From Bacillus sp. ISL-7 (GTDB lineage: Bacteria > Bacillota > Bacilli > Bacillales_B > DSM-18226): 64,000 nucleotides of DNA. The notes beneath the pieces were generated by a model. It ran no database searches and was not told where the DNA came from. It saw only the letters and a list, made by a program, of their open reading frames with translations. The position numbers and the translations under genes are program-made. Below, in pieces: positions 8,188 through 17,018 of this stretch (positions are counted from its first letter, which is position 1; each line of letters begins with the position of its first letter). The stretch lies in NCBI RefSeq assembly GCF_018613065.1, contig NZ_JAGGQW010000020.1, forward strand, positions 46,470-110,469. Direction: 5' to 3'.

Positions 8188-9090
8188 ATGAACAACAGAA
8201 TTCTCCAATTGATAATATCGTTTATCGTAATTATTCCTTTCATTCTCTCAGGGTGTTCTAGTAGCGAACCGTCTAAGCAGAAAAGTGACTCTAAAACTTC
8301 CTCTGTTGTAAAAAACAATGAAGTTCATACGAATGAAACGAGCGATTCAAAGACACCTTCACTCTCTCAAACAGAAGTACCTCAATCGAAAACCGGTAAT
8401 AAGAAATTACTTCCCGCAACTATCGTCAAGAATGTCGATGGTGATACTATTAATGTTAACCTTAATGGGAAGATAGAAAAGGTAAGAATGCTCTGTGTGG
8501 ATACACCTGAAACACATCATCCCCGCTTAGGGGTACAGCCATTTGGACCAGAAGCCTCCGAGTATACAAAGGAAATTCTCTCCGTTGGTACTAAAGTTGA
8601 AATTGAACCTGGAATCGGAGACGGACGTGATAAATATGGGCGCCTACTTGCCTATATTTATGTTAATGGAAAAATGTTTAATGAAATGCTGTTGGAAAAA
8701 GGCCTTGCTCGTGTGGCCTATATTTATGCTCCGAACACCCAATATGTTGATGAATTTTATGCGATTCAAAAGAAAGCACAAGAAAAAGGTGTAGGAATCT
8801 GGTCGATTGAAAATTATGCTCAAGAGGATGGGTATAATACTGAAAATGTCAAAGAAACGGAAGAAAAAGGTACAAATTCAAAAGCATCTTCAGGGAACAA
8901 CTATCAAAATAACCCAAGTGATGATCAAGAATCAAACTTAGATTGCAAAGGGAAGATCAAAGGGAATGCAAATTCTCATATCTATCATGTACCCGGCGGT
9001 AGTTTTTACGACTCCACCGCCGACAACATTGTTTGGTTTTGTTCAGAAAAAGAAGCGCAGGATGAAGGGTACAGAAAGTCAAAACGCTAA
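8188..9090 (+). CDS. Secreted lipoprotein nuclease (SNase/thermonuclease fold) with a C-terminal sunset-like domain
   Basis: The N-terminus is a lipoprotein signal ending LSGC with the modified cysteine at residue 23. A serine/lysine-rich linker follows to about residue 75. Residues about 75-205 are a staphylococcal-nuclease domain with calcium/catalytic features VDGDTI, RMLCVDTPE and GRDKYGRLLAYIYVNG. After a second low-complexity linker, the last ~50 residues (two cysteines, IYHVPGGSFY and WFCSEKEAQ) resemble the small 'sunset' domain found at the end of many Bacillus nucleases. It is probably anchored to the outer membrane face, where it would degrade extracellular nucleic acid. GGGGC precedes ATG 8188. 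Confidence 0.88.
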   Translation: MNNRILQLIISFIVIIPFILSGCSSSEPSKQKSDSKTSSVVKNNEVHTNETSDSKTPSLSQTEVPQSKTGNKKLLPATIVKNVDGDTINVNLNGKIEKVRMLCVDTPETHHPRLGVQPFGPEASEYTKEILSVGTKVEIEPGIGDGRDKYGRLLAYIYVNGKMFNEMLLEKGLARVAYIYAPNTQYVDEFYAIQKKAQEKGVGIWSIENYAQEDGYNTENVKETEEKGTNSKASSGNNYQNNPSDDQESNLDCKGKIKGNANSHIYHVPGGSFYDSTADNIVWFCSEKEAQDEGYRKSKR

Positions 9091-9107
9091 TATCATATGT
9101 TTAAAAG

Positions 9108-9141
9108 ACGGCGGGCCTTCAAATGCCTTCTGTTTTTTTTT
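9108..9141 (+). terminator. Probable intrinsic terminator of the nuclease gene
   Basis: An imperfect GC-rich stem (ACGGCGGGC with GCCTTCTGT) is followed by a long T-run. Confidence 0.6.
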
Positions 9142-9220
9142 TATAAAAAAATAGCCATGTACCATTTGTTATCATATAATAAATGAAAAATATTATTATG
9201 AAAAAGTTAGGAGAGATCGC

Positions 9221-9733
9221 ATGAGAGACGTTACCTTATTGAATATATTTGAACATCATATTGCCCAAAAATATTTGAACCGTTCTGGTCTTGCCCATGC
9301 GATTGCTGTAGCCTACCATGCCTTTCAATTAGGGAAGGAGCATCAACTGGATGTTGACATTGCTGCAAAAGCTGGGCTCCTCCATGACATGGGGCATTAT
9401 ACATGGTATAAAAATGGAAAATGGGATTATGACTTATACAAGCAAAATGACATTCACCCAATTAAAGGGGCTGAGCGGGCTCACAAGCTCCTGATTCGTC
9501 TTGGTGAAAATCCAATCAAAGCTAAGACGATTGCACTCGCCATTTTATTTCATACTGACTCCTTTCTACCATCAAACGATATTGTCCGGACACCATTACA
9601 ACAAATTGTTAAATGGGCCGATGAAAAGGATGAGGAAGAAGGCGGCATGCACCATTACCGAACCATTGAATATGAACGTGCAAAACAAAGCATAATCCGC
9701 CTAGACGAATGGATCGACAAAAAAGGTGAATAA
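9221..9733 (+). CDS. HD-domain phosphohydrolase-like protein
   Basis: A 170-residue soluble protein with the HD metal-binding order: His26 (LAHAIAV), the His55-Asp56 pair in GLLHDMGHY, a further histidine in ILFHTDS and Asp in VKWADEKDE. Such proteins hydrolyse phosphate esters or nucleotides; the substrate cannot be read from sequence. AGGAGAG lies before ATG 9221. It stands alone, with a strong GC-rich terminator right after the stop. Confidence 0.8.
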   Translation: MRDVTLLNIFEHHIAQKYLNRSGLAHAIAVAYHAFQLGKEHQLDVDIAAKAGLLHDMGHYTWYKNGKWDYDLYKQNDIHPIKGAERAHKLLIRLGENPIKAKTIALAILFHTDSFLPSNDIVRTPLQQIVKWADEKDEEEGGMHHYRTIEYERAKQSIIRLDEWIDKKGE

Positions 9734-9737
9734 AGAT

Positions 9738-9767
9738 AAGGCGGTGCAAATGCACCGCCTTTGTTTA
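9738..9767 (+). terminator. Strong intrinsic terminator
   Basis: A perfect AAGGCGGTGCA/TGCACCGCCTT hairpin with a T-rich tail. It also lies at the end of the convergent minus-strand gene. Confidence 0.8.
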
Positions 9768-9773
9768 ATTAAA

Positions 9774-10250
9774 TTACTTCCTAGTAAAGCCTTCTTCTTG
9801 CAAAAACGCCTCTGCTTCCTCATAGGTATCAAAGGTAGCATCAAGATTTAACCCAAAATAGATATTCCAGGATTCATTTTCTTCAACTAGAATCAGGACA
9901 TTATTTTCACTATCCACCCAACGCTCCTCTTTTGAATTTCCAATAATAGCTTCTTCAGCAGCCGTTTTTTCGACTGATGATAGGGATTGAATCGATTGTT
10001 TTAACAATTTACGGAGTTGGTCTTCGGAGAAATCACGGATATTGACCATTCCTTTTTCATCCGTATCATAATTGTCCAGCTGTCCAGCATAAACAAATCC
10101 ATTCCCATTTGGGTGTAAGTGATAAACAATGTTTTTCTTATCAGAGATACTGCCTTCGAACTGAAAATTGACTCGTCCAAGTGAAACATTCTTTCGTTCT
10201 AACTCTGAAAATGATTCGATAATCGCTAATTTTTCATTATATGTAAGCAT
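9774..10250 (-). CDS. Hypothetical protein, 158 aa
   Basis: A soluble acidic protein starting MLTYNEKLAIIESFSELERK. ATG 10250 is preceded by GGAGGAAAC at good spacing. The middle contains YHLHPNGNGFVYAG and IRDFSEDQLRKLLKQSI. The end has a helix-rich part, DTYEEAEAFLQEEGF, of the kind found in small fold domains that close proteins of unknown function. There is no signal peptide or membrane segment. I do not recognise the family and offer no function. It is convergent with the HD-domain gene and shares its terminator. Confidence 0.6.
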   Translation of the reverse strand: MLTYNEKLAIIESFSELERKNVSLGRVNFQFEGSISDKKNIVYHLHPNGNGFVYAGQLDNYDTDEKGMVNIRDFSEDQLRKLLKQSIQSLSSVEKTAAEEAIIGNSKEERWVDSENNVLILVEENESWNIYFGLNLDATFDTYEEAEAFLQEEGFTRK

Positions 10251-10446
10251 AGTTTCCTCCGTCTATTTAAGTAAATCCTCTTACATCATACAGATATTTT
10301 ACCCAAACGTAAAATCTTTAAAAAAAGAGTTGCAGAGTTCATGTTTTTTTGAGAATATATTGAAAATATTGTGTAATGGTGTAAAATTACACTATAGAGG
10401 AAAATTTTGTATGTTTGCCATTTTGGTATGATTGTGGGGAGATTTC

Positions 10447-13400
10447 ATGGATTTGAATATGAGAGAAGAACAGAGGAAAATTTTTAGAAAAGAGTTATTC
10501 ACTTTACGTGAAGAAGGGTACCTTTCTGAGGCAATTGTCGACACCGTAGCAAGGGCACATTATCAATATCATATGGATTTATTAGAAATGGAGGCAAAAC
10601 CCCCATCCACTGAAAATAATACGCCAATTAAAAAAGCTGCACCGCCAAAACCGCAAAAATTGAAAAAAACGTTAACACCAGAAGAAATCCGTGAAAGGAA
10701 TATTACCTGGTTATTAAACATTGGGGTAATCTTTTTATTAATAGGTGGATTGTTTGTTGCGACGAGCAATTGGGAATCATTGACAAGTTTCATGAAAAGT
10801 GGATCAATAGCAATTGTTGCCCTATTATTTTACGGTATTGCTTTTTTAACGAAGAAAATATTAAAAATTGAAAAGACAGCCTTTGCCTTAATTGTTCTTG
10901 GAAGTTTGTTTTTGCCAATTTTTATCCTATCGCTTGGATGGTTTGGGTTATTAGGACCATATTTATCAATATCAGGGGAGGGACGTTATCTACTCGGAAC
11001 GCTCGGGAGTTTGCTGCCAATTATTGTTTACTATTTATTTGCAAAGAACTTAGTTTCTAGATTATTTGTTTGGTTTACCTATGTCTCAATAAGCATAGGA
11101 ACTGCCTTTCTTTTAGCCAGCTTCCATCTAAAAAATGATTTCTTTTACCTAGGTTTAATGGTTTTTAATGCTATCTTTATTTTTGTATATCATCAGTTAA
11201 AACACAAGGATTCATTCAAATTATTTACGAATGAATTTATTCCGTACGTCCAAGTAAATCTAGTTCTTTGTACCTTATTTATGCTTTTTTTATACGATAA
11301 TGAGGTCTTATACAGCTTCAACCTGCTGTTAACAGCGATTATTTATTTATCAATGATGTATGTGAGCGGTCGAAAAGAATATCATTTCATTTTTAGCGTC
11401 ATGATCGTTTATGGTGCTTATCAGTTAATTGAGCATAGCTTCCTCGTTAGTTTTGGGGAGATTGTATATGCTTTTATCGGATTTGGGATTGTATTCGTTC
11501 CAAAGGCTTTGGATGATAAATTCACATTAAATAAAGCCTTCCAATATACAAGTGCTGTTATCTCAGGTTTAGCGTTTATTTACATTAGCCTGGAGGGAAT
11601 TCTCCTTCGTGCAGGCAATCCATCGATTGTGCTTATGCTTGCTTATTTTATCATTGCAGTTAACTTTATTTATTTATCCTCACAGGGTTCTAGACGATTA
11701 TTTCCTTATTTAAGCGCAGTTTTTGCAGCTTCTGGCATTTATGAAACGATTGCATTAGTAAGCCAGCCTTTCGATATGGTCAATTTTTCTCTTCAGTTGT
11801 CTCTAGCCGGTTTTATCCTATATTTTGGGTTAGGCATTGCGCTACTTTCAAAGTACGTAAAGGTCATTCAGACTGCCTCCAGAGATGTCAGCTTATCGAT
11901 AATGGTGCTGGCAATTTTGTCTGCAATTTCTTGGTTATTATGGTGGGAACTAGGCGTTATGTTATTACTATTGGTGGTTGCTGCCTTTCTATTGTATAAG
12001 AAGGAACCACGGATTTATCTTCAGGGGGCCGCTTTATGGAGTATTCCTGGTTTACTTGGTCTTTCCATCGTAGCTTTCGGAGAAGAAATTAATACAAATA
12101 TTTCTGTTTATCTTAATGAATATGGTTATGCAATAAATTTTGCGGCTGGGGCAATCATGGTTTTATTATTTAGTTTTGTATGGAAAAAAGTTGGGGAAAA
12201 GGAATTAGGTATTATATCGGTATATACCTCACAGGTACTCTATACATTTGCCATTTTCCACGCTTTGCTAAGTCCGATTAACCATTTATGGGTTCAGCCG
12301 CTTGTTTTGTTGGTTGGAATCGGTATGTATTTTTATTTATATAAAAAAGTTGGTACGAAGTGGGTCCCTTTTATTGTAAGTATCTCAGTACTGCTTACGT
12401 ATTTTTCGATTATCCAATCTACTACGCTTAAATTTTCATTAAGTCATACAATTAATTCACTAATTGCTTCAACAAGTGCAGTGGTCATGCTTCTAATCGC
12501 TTATCTCAGTCAGAAAAATGACTTGAATCTTTCCATTGCCTTTGCCTGGGTTGGACACAGCATTTATCCACTAGTGCTATTCTTCACATGGTTTGCATAT
12601 CAGTCAGACTCGATTTATAGCTTTATCTTGGCAGTGTTTGTATATGCTTTTAGTACAAAGTTTACTAAGGTAGAATGGAAGATAAAAGTTTTTCTTTATG
12701 GGAGCTTTACGTCCTTCTACTTTATTGTTTCAACTGGGTTAGATCAATTAATCAATCGATATTTTGGAAACTATGAATTTCCAATCACTAGCGGTTTCAT
12801 TCTTCTATTTGGATTTTTCGCTAAGGATGAATTTAAGAAACGGACAGCTTATTATTTCGTCCCATTTTCAACAATCGGAATTGTGTTTACATTAATTACC
12901 TATCCGTTTGATTTGCTGCCGTATCTTGTTACGCTTGCCTATATTGTTGGGACACTGTTTTATATGCATAAAATCAAATGGGATCTTCTAGGGGTCATCC
13001 TATTATTCTTAGCATTTATTGCAACGATTGAATACTCTTATCTTAGTGAATTAGATGAACTCGATAAAATCCTTCTGTCTGGTGGCTTAGGGATTGTTCT
13101 GTTGATTATTGGCCAATTCGTTTATAACAAGCTAGTTGAATATGGACCGAATATTCAGCAAACAAAATTCGATGGATTTACGCTAGTTTCATTCATGTTT
13201 TTCGTTCTTATGTACAGTTTCGAGAATCAATACATCTGGTGTCAGGCACTGCCAGGAGTGCTTATTTCAGCTTCCTTTTTGCTGCAAAGGAAAAGGGTTT
13301 CTGCAAGGTTCTCTGTCCTTTTGACAATACTTGGTGGAGCCTATTTGTTACAACCATACTATTCCATAATGGCTATGCTTCATATTCCGTCATTATGGGA

Positions 13401-13854
13401 ACGTGAAGTGATTGTCCTTCCGTTTATAATTCTAATCATTTTCATTCGACGTTGTTTAAAGGGAAGGTATTCTGATATAACGAAGGCTGTTCAATGGGGA
13501 GTCCTAATAATCGTATCCCTATTATTAATCCAAGATGGCTTAGCAAGCAGCACGATTTATGATGCAATTATTTTAGGAACACTCTCATTGTTAGCGATGA
13601 TGGCAGGTATGCTCCTGCAAATTAAATCCTATTTCTTTGTTGGGGCAGGTGTATTATTATTAAATGTCTTCCTGCAAACTAGACCATACTGGGGGAATTT
13701 GCCATGGTGGTTCTATTTATTAATTGCTGGTCTTATCTTGATTACAGTAGCAAGCTTTAATGAATGGAATAAGCAAAAAGTAAATAAAGGTGAATCGACC
13801 TTTATCACCAGTTTCAAGGAAAAAGTAATTGATAAAATGAAAAAGTGGGACTAA
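10447..13854 (+). CDS. Giant polytopic membrane protein, ~1135 aa
   Basis: The start is ATG 10447 (MDLNMREEQR), 6 nt after GGGGAG; an in-frame TTG lies at 10432. The first ~90 residues are charged and cytosolic, with a helix-rich start and a proline-rich spacer (AAPPKPQKLKK). After LTPEEIRERN the chain is almost continuous hydrophobic helices to the end, probably more than 30 membrane segments, with a short basic tail. This architecture matches large uncharacterised Firmicute membrane proteins annotated as DUF2157-like or SCO7613 C-terminal-like. No catalytic motif is apparent, and transport or envelope function is only conjecture. It is monocistronic. Confidence 0.75.
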   Translation: MDLNMREEQRKIFRKELFTLREEGYLSEAIVDTVARAHYQYHMDLLEMEAKPPSTENNTPIKKAAPPKPQKLKKTLTPEEIRERNITWLLNIGVIFLLIGGLFVATSNWESLTSFMKSGSIAIVALLFYGIAFLTKKILKIEKTAFALIVLGSLFLPIFILSLGWFGLLGPYLSISGEGRYLLGTLGSLLPIIVYYLFAKNLVSRLFVWFTYVSISIGTAFLLASFHLKNDFFYLGLMVFNAIFIFVYHQLKHKDSFKLFTNEFIPYVQVNLVLCTLFMLFLYDNEVLYSFNLLLTAIIYLSMMYVSGRKEYHFIFSVMIVYGAYQLIEHSFLVSFGEIVYAFIGFGIVFVPKALDDKFTLNKAFQYTSAVISGLAFIYISLEGILLRAGNPSIVLMLAYFIIAVNFIYLSSQGSRRLFPYLSAVFAASGIYETIALVSQPFDMVNFSLQLSLAGFILYFGLGIALLSKYVKVIQTASRDVSLSIMVLAILSAISWLLWWELGVMLLLLVVAAFLLYKKEPRIYLQGAALWSIPGLLGLSIVAFGEEINTNISVYLNEYGYAINFAAGAIMVLLFSFVWKKVGEKELGIISVYTSQVLYTFAIFHALLSPINHLWVQPLVLLVGIGMYFYLYKKVGTKWVPFIVSISVLLTYFSIIQSTTLKFSLSHTINSLIASTSAVVMLLIAYLSQKNDLNLSIAFAWVGHSIYPLVLFFTWFAYQSDSIYSFILAVFVYAFSTKFTKVEWKIKVFLYGSFTSFYFIVSTGLDQLINRYFGNYEFPITSGFILLFGFFAKDEFKKRTAYYFVPFSTIGIVFTLITYPFDLLPYLVTLAYIVGTLFYMHKIKWDLLGVILLFLAFIATIEYSYLSELDELDKILLSGGLGIVLLIIGQFVYNKLVEYGPNIQQTKFDGFTLVSFMFFVLMYSFENQYIWCQALPGVLISASFLLQRKRVSARFSVLLTILGGAYLLQPYYSIMAMLHIPSLWEREVIVLPFIILIIFIRRCLKGRYSDITKAVQWGVLIIVSLLLIQDGLASSTIYDAIILGTLSLLAMMAGMLLQIKSYFFVGAGVLLLNVFLQTRPYWGNLPWWFYLLIAGLILITVASFNEWNKQKVNKGESTFITSFKEKVIDKMKKWD

Positions 13855-13885
13855 CCGTGGAAAGACCGCCTGCAATTAATTCTCA

Positions 13886-13914
13886 TTGAATAAAAACATA
13901 AAGTTTGTTATAAT
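13886..13914 (+). promoter_or_regulatory. Sigma-A-type promoter for the antiporter leader
   Basis: TTGAAT at 13886-13891, a 17-bp spacer, then a consensus TATAAT at 13909-13914. It would start transcription near 13921, about 150 nt upstream of the antiporter gene. Confidence 0.75.
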
Positions 13915-13951
13915 AGTAATAATTAAATAAATCATTTATTGTTTTTGGAGG

Positions 13952-14000
13952 AGCCTGTCACCAAGGGATATCTATGTCCCGTGGTTGACAGGCTTTTTTT
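13952..14000 (+). terminator. Long interrupted hairpin with T7 tail in the antiporter leader
   Basis: Outer stem AGCCTGTCA/TGACAGGCT (9 bp), an internal loop, then CCA/TGG and GGGA/TCCC with an eight-base loop, followed by T7. It looks like an intrinsic terminator lying between promoter and gene, so it is an attenuation candidate. Confidence 0.7.
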
Positions 14001-14011
14001 GTTTTCTACAA

Positions 14012-14051
14012 AAAGGGTCTGATTTTTATAAAGCAGGCCCTTTAATTTTTT
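14012..14051 (+). terminator. Second hairpin with T-run in the antiporter leader
   Basis: AAAGGG.CTG pairs with CAG.CCCTTT and is followed by AATTTTTT, 15 nt upstream of the antiporter ribosome binding site. It is the second terminator-like structure in the same leader. Confidence 0.6.
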
Positions 14052-14069
14052 ACAAGGAAAGGTGATTGG

Positions 14070-15248
14070 ATGGAATTAATTTTTGAATTAGCGGTTATTT
14101 TATTTGCATCTAAAATTGCTGGGGATATCTGCGTTAAATTGGGTCAGCCCTCGGTTCTAGGGAAGTTGTTAATAGGGGTCATTTTAGGTCCAGCTGTGTT
14201 AGGCCTCGTTTCAGATACGAAAACATTGGCGGACCTAAGCCAAATTGGTGTCATCTTGTTAATGTTTATAGCAGGTATGGAGACTGATTTAAATGAATTT
14301 AAACGAACGTGGAAGGCATCAACCTTTGTTGGAATCAGTGGAATCATTGTTCCTTTAGTTTCAGGTTACTTAGCAGGAATTTTGATGAATATGACAACAT
14401 TTGAAGCCTTATTTTTAGGATTATTACTTTCTGCAACAAGTGTAAGTATTTCCGTTCAAGCACTTAAAGAGTTAAATAAGATGAAATCTAAAGAAGGGAC
14501 CGCGATTTTAGGGGCTGCCGTCATTGATGATGTTCTTGTGATTATCGCCCTGGCCTTTTTAATGAGTATGGCCGGTGGAGAAGTTAATTTAAGCATGATG
14601 ATTATTAAAAAGGTCCTCTTTTTCATGAGTGCTATTTTAGTAGCTTGGAAGGTGGTTCCATGGGTTTTAAAGAAATTTGCCCCATTAAAAGTCACAGAGC
14701 CGCTCGTCACGGGTGCATTAATCATTTGCTTCATGTTTGCCTATGTAGCCGAAATAACAGGTGTTGCGGCGATTATAGGGGCGTACATCGCTGGGGTAGC
14801 TATTAGTCAAACTGAATATAAATTTAAAATATTTGAGAAAGTGGAAACAATCAGCTATTCCATTTTTGTACCTATATTTTTTACCTCGATAGGGGTAGCA
14901 GTTAGCTTTGACGGAATATCGAAAAATTTCGGGCTAATTATCGGTTTTAGCATCCTAGCCATTTTAACCAAGTTAATCGGTGCTGCAATGGGAGCAAAAA
15001 TAGCTCATTTTTCCTGGAAGAGTTCACTTGGAATTGGAGCTGCTATGGTTTCACGTGGAGAGGTTGCCTTAATTATTGCCTCGATTGGTATGGAGACAAA
15101 ATTAATCAGTCAGGAATTATTTGCTGTTTTAGTGGTAGTAGTACTAGTTACTACCATTGTTACACCCCCAATGATGAAGTATTTTTTCAGCGAAGGTAAT
15201 AAACAAACAGAAATCAAAAAAACAGTATTTAGTAAAGTGGAAATTTAG
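14070..15248 (+). CDS. CPA2-family monovalent cation:H+ antiporter
   Basis: A 392-residue membrane protein of the NapA/KefB fold, with about 12 hydrophobic segments and no C-terminal RCK domain. The ion-binding Asp pair sits at residues 153-154 (AAVIDDVLVII). Other family features are GKLLIGVILGP near residue 40 and SRGEVALIIASIG late in the chain. It should exchange Na+ or K+ for protons at the plasma membrane. AAGGAAAGGTG precedes ATG 14070. It has its own promoter and a leader with two terminator-like hairpins, implying control by transcript attenuation, perhaps in response to ions. A strong terminator follows. Confidence 0.87.
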   Translation: MELIFELAVILFASKIAGDICVKLGQPSVLGKLLIGVILGPAVLGLVSDTKTLADLSQIGVILLMFIAGMETDLNEFKRTWKASTFVGISGIIVPLVSGYLAGILMNMTTFEALFLGLLLSATSVSISVQALKELNKMKSKEGTAILGAAVIDDVLVIIALAFLMSMAGGEVNLSMMIIKKVLFFMSAILVAWKVVPWVLKKFAPLKVTEPLVTGALIICFMFAYVAEITGVAAIIGAYIAGVAISQTEYKFKIFEKVETISYSIFVPIFFTSIGVAVSFDGISKNFGLIIGFSILAILTKLIGAAMGAKIAHFSWKSSLGIGAAMVSRGEVALIIASIGMETKLISQELFAVLVVVVLVTTIVTPPMMKYFFSEGNKQTEIKKTVFSKVEI

Positions 15249-15254
15249 TTAATA

Positions 15255-15286
15255 AAATCCAGCCAAATCATATTGGCTGGATTTTT
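15255..15286 (+). terminator. Intrinsic terminator of the antiporter gene
   Basis: A perfect AAAATCCAGCCA/TGGCTGGATTTT stem with a T-run. Confidence 0.85.
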
Positions 15287-15524
15287 GGGTTATTATGAAA
15301 CTGATTTTAATGTTTTTTCATTCGATTGCTTCCCAACATTTTTATGCCAATGATTCCTTTTTATGAAAACCAGTGAAATATATCATACTTTCACAATTTA
15401 TCAACAAATAAGTACTATTCCTTTTCATATTTTTTTGATTGATTGAGAAAGTACCCCCATTATTTTGGTGGAATAGTCGAATTATCTTTCAAACAAAAAA
15501 CTTACTAAATTCAGGGGGTTAGAA

Positions 15525-15653
15525 ATGGGAACCGTGATCATTGATATCGACAAATTACTAGAAGCAACGTCAAATCTAACATCTGAGAAAAGCAACAATA
15601 AAATGAAAAAGGTTGAAATTGACCTCTTACTTGAAAATACCCGTGATTGGTAA
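15525..15653 (+). CDS. Small hypothetical protein, 42 aa
   Basis: ATG 15525 lies 6 nt after AGGGGG and opens a 42-codon frame beginning MGTVIIDIDKLLEAT and ending LLENTRDW. It is soluble and mixed-charge with no cysteines. A clear terminator 30 bp downstream supports a separate transcript. The preceding 240 bp after the antiporter terminator hold no gene, only AT-rich sequence. The family is unrecognised. Confidence 0.5.
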   Translation: MGTVIIDIDKLLEATSNLTSEKSNNKMKKVEIDLLLENTRDW

Positions 15654-15681
15654 AAATAATATTATCAAGATAGTTTTCTAG

Positions 15682-15713
15682 AATGCCTTTCATTTATAAG
15701 AAGGCATTTTTTG
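15682..15713 (+). terminator. Intrinsic terminator
   Basis: An AATGCCTT/AAGGCATT stem followed by T6, after the 42-aa gene. Confidence 0.75.
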
Positions 15714-15806
15714 TTGTTTAAAAAGAAAATGAAGGTTTTTAATAATGTCAAGATTTCCTATTAAATTATGCTGCTTTAAAGCGAAAAAATATTTTACGCA
15801 TTTCTA

Positions 15807-15835
15807 TTGCTTTTCGTGCAAAAAAATACTAGAAT
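15807..15835 (+). promoter_or_regulatory. Probable sigma-A promoter of the ABC importer operon
   Basis: TTGCTT, a 17-bp spacer and TAGAAT, about 60 bp before the binding-protein start. No T-box or tryptophan leader is visible. Confidence 0.5.
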
Positions 15836-15898
15836 AATTTTTAATATATTAAATTTTATGAAAATTAGTATTTTATTATTTAAGGGGGATTTAGCTAG

Positions 15899-16897
15899 AT
15901 GAAGAAAAAAGTTAAAGTATTGTCGATTGCCTTAGCAGGAATGATGTTGCTTGCAGGCTGCGGTAGTAAAGACAAAGCAGGGGGTTCTGAAAAAGAAGGA
16001 GCGGATAAGGAGTTCAAAGTTGGAATTACCCAGTTTGCCCCACACCCATCTCTAGACGCTGCGACAGAAGGCTTTAAAAAAGCCTTAAAGGATAAAGGGA
16101 TTAAGGTAAGCTATGATGAACAAAATGCTCAGGCAGATATGAACAACACTCAAACAATTGCCAATAATTTTGTCGGTGACAAAGTGGATTTAATTTTTGC
16201 TAATGCCACTCCAAGTGCAACGGCAGCATTGAATGCAACAAAGGATATTCCGATTATCTTTACATCGGTGACAGATCCTGTGGGAGCAGGTTTGGTAGAG
16301 GCTTTTGATAAACCAGGGAAAAACATTACAGGTACAACCGATAACCATCCAGAAGCAACGAAAAAAACAATTAGCTTTATTACAGACGAAGTGAAAGCAA
16401 AAAATATTGGTGTGATCTATAACTCTGGTGAACAAAATTCAGTGGTTCAGGTGAAAGAAGTTAAGAAAATTGCTGAAGAGAAGGGTGCTAAACTTGTTGA
16501 AGTATCTGTTTCAACTACAGCAGAAGTGAAGCAGGCAGCTGAATCATTAGTTGGCCGTGTTGACGCGATTTATGTTCCAACTGACAATACCGTAGTTACT
16601 GCTCTTGATACGGTTATTGCCGTTGCAAACAGCAAAAAAATTCCACTTTTCGTTGGTGAACTTGATTCCATGAAAAAAGGAGCCGTTGCTGCCAGCGGGT
16701 TCAGCTATTTCGATCTTGGCTATCAATCTGGTTTAATGGCTGCTGATATTTTAAGCGGGAAGAAGAAGGTATCTGAAATTCCAGTAGAACTTCCAAACAG
16801 TTTAAAGCTTGTCATTAATACCAAGGCTGCTGAAGCTCAAGGCTTAACAGTAAATGATGCTTGGAAAAGTTTAGGCGAGTTTTTCGAAGGTAAATAA
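15899..16897 (+). CDS. ABC importer substrate-binding lipoprotein (COG2984/TrpX-like)
   Basis: A 332-residue lipoprotein with signal LLAGC, lipid-attached Cys21, followed by a glycine/lysine linker. The mature part is a two-lobed binding protein of the ABC_sub_bind family, with FKVGITQFAPHPSLDAA, a DKVDLIFANATPSA segment and FTSVTDPVGAGLV. Characterised relatives bind aromatic amino acids (TrpX) or other small ligands; the ligand here is not readable. It is first of three genes with the COG4120-type permease and COG1101-type ATPase. A long perfect hairpin between it and the permease probably gives higher expression of the binding protein. Confidence 0.9.
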   Translation: MKKKVKVLSIALAGMMLLAGCGSKDKAGGSEKEGADKEFKVGITQFAPHPSLDAATEGFKKALKDKGIKVSYDEQNAQADMNNTQTIANNFVGDKVDLIFANATPSATAALNATKDIPIIFTSVTDPVGAGLVEAFDKPGKNITGTTDNHPEATKKTISFITDEVKAKNIGVIYNSGEQNSVVQVKEVKKIAEEKGAKLVEVSVSTTAEVKQAAESLVGRVDAIYVPTDNTVVTALDTVIAVANSKKIPLFVGELDSMKKGAVAASGFSYFDLGYQSGLMAADILSGKKKVSEIPVELPNSLKLVINTKAAEAQGLTVNDAWKSLGEFFEGK

Positions 16898-16907
16898 AAT
16901 TATATTT

Positions 16908-16947
16908 TTCATGGATGGAGCCTTCATTTGAAGGCTCCATCCATGAA
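16908..16947 (+). repeat. 18-bp perfect hairpin between binding-protein and permease genes
   Basis: Arms 16908-16925 and 16930-16947 are exact inverted repeats with a 4-nt loop. No T-run follows, so it is probably a 3'-end stabiliser or partial-termination element that sets the binding protein to permease ratio. Confidence 0.8.
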
Positions 16948-17018
16948 CCAAACATTAGCTTGAAATAGGTTATTGCATCTTAGAGCAGGCTTAATGATTT
17001 AAAGAAAGGATGATCTCA

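Noticed and set aside
15720..15898. T-box or tryptophan leader before the TrpX-like importer
   Set aside because: No GGTGGNACCGCG sequence or terminator/antiterminator pair is visible; a plain promoter explains the region.
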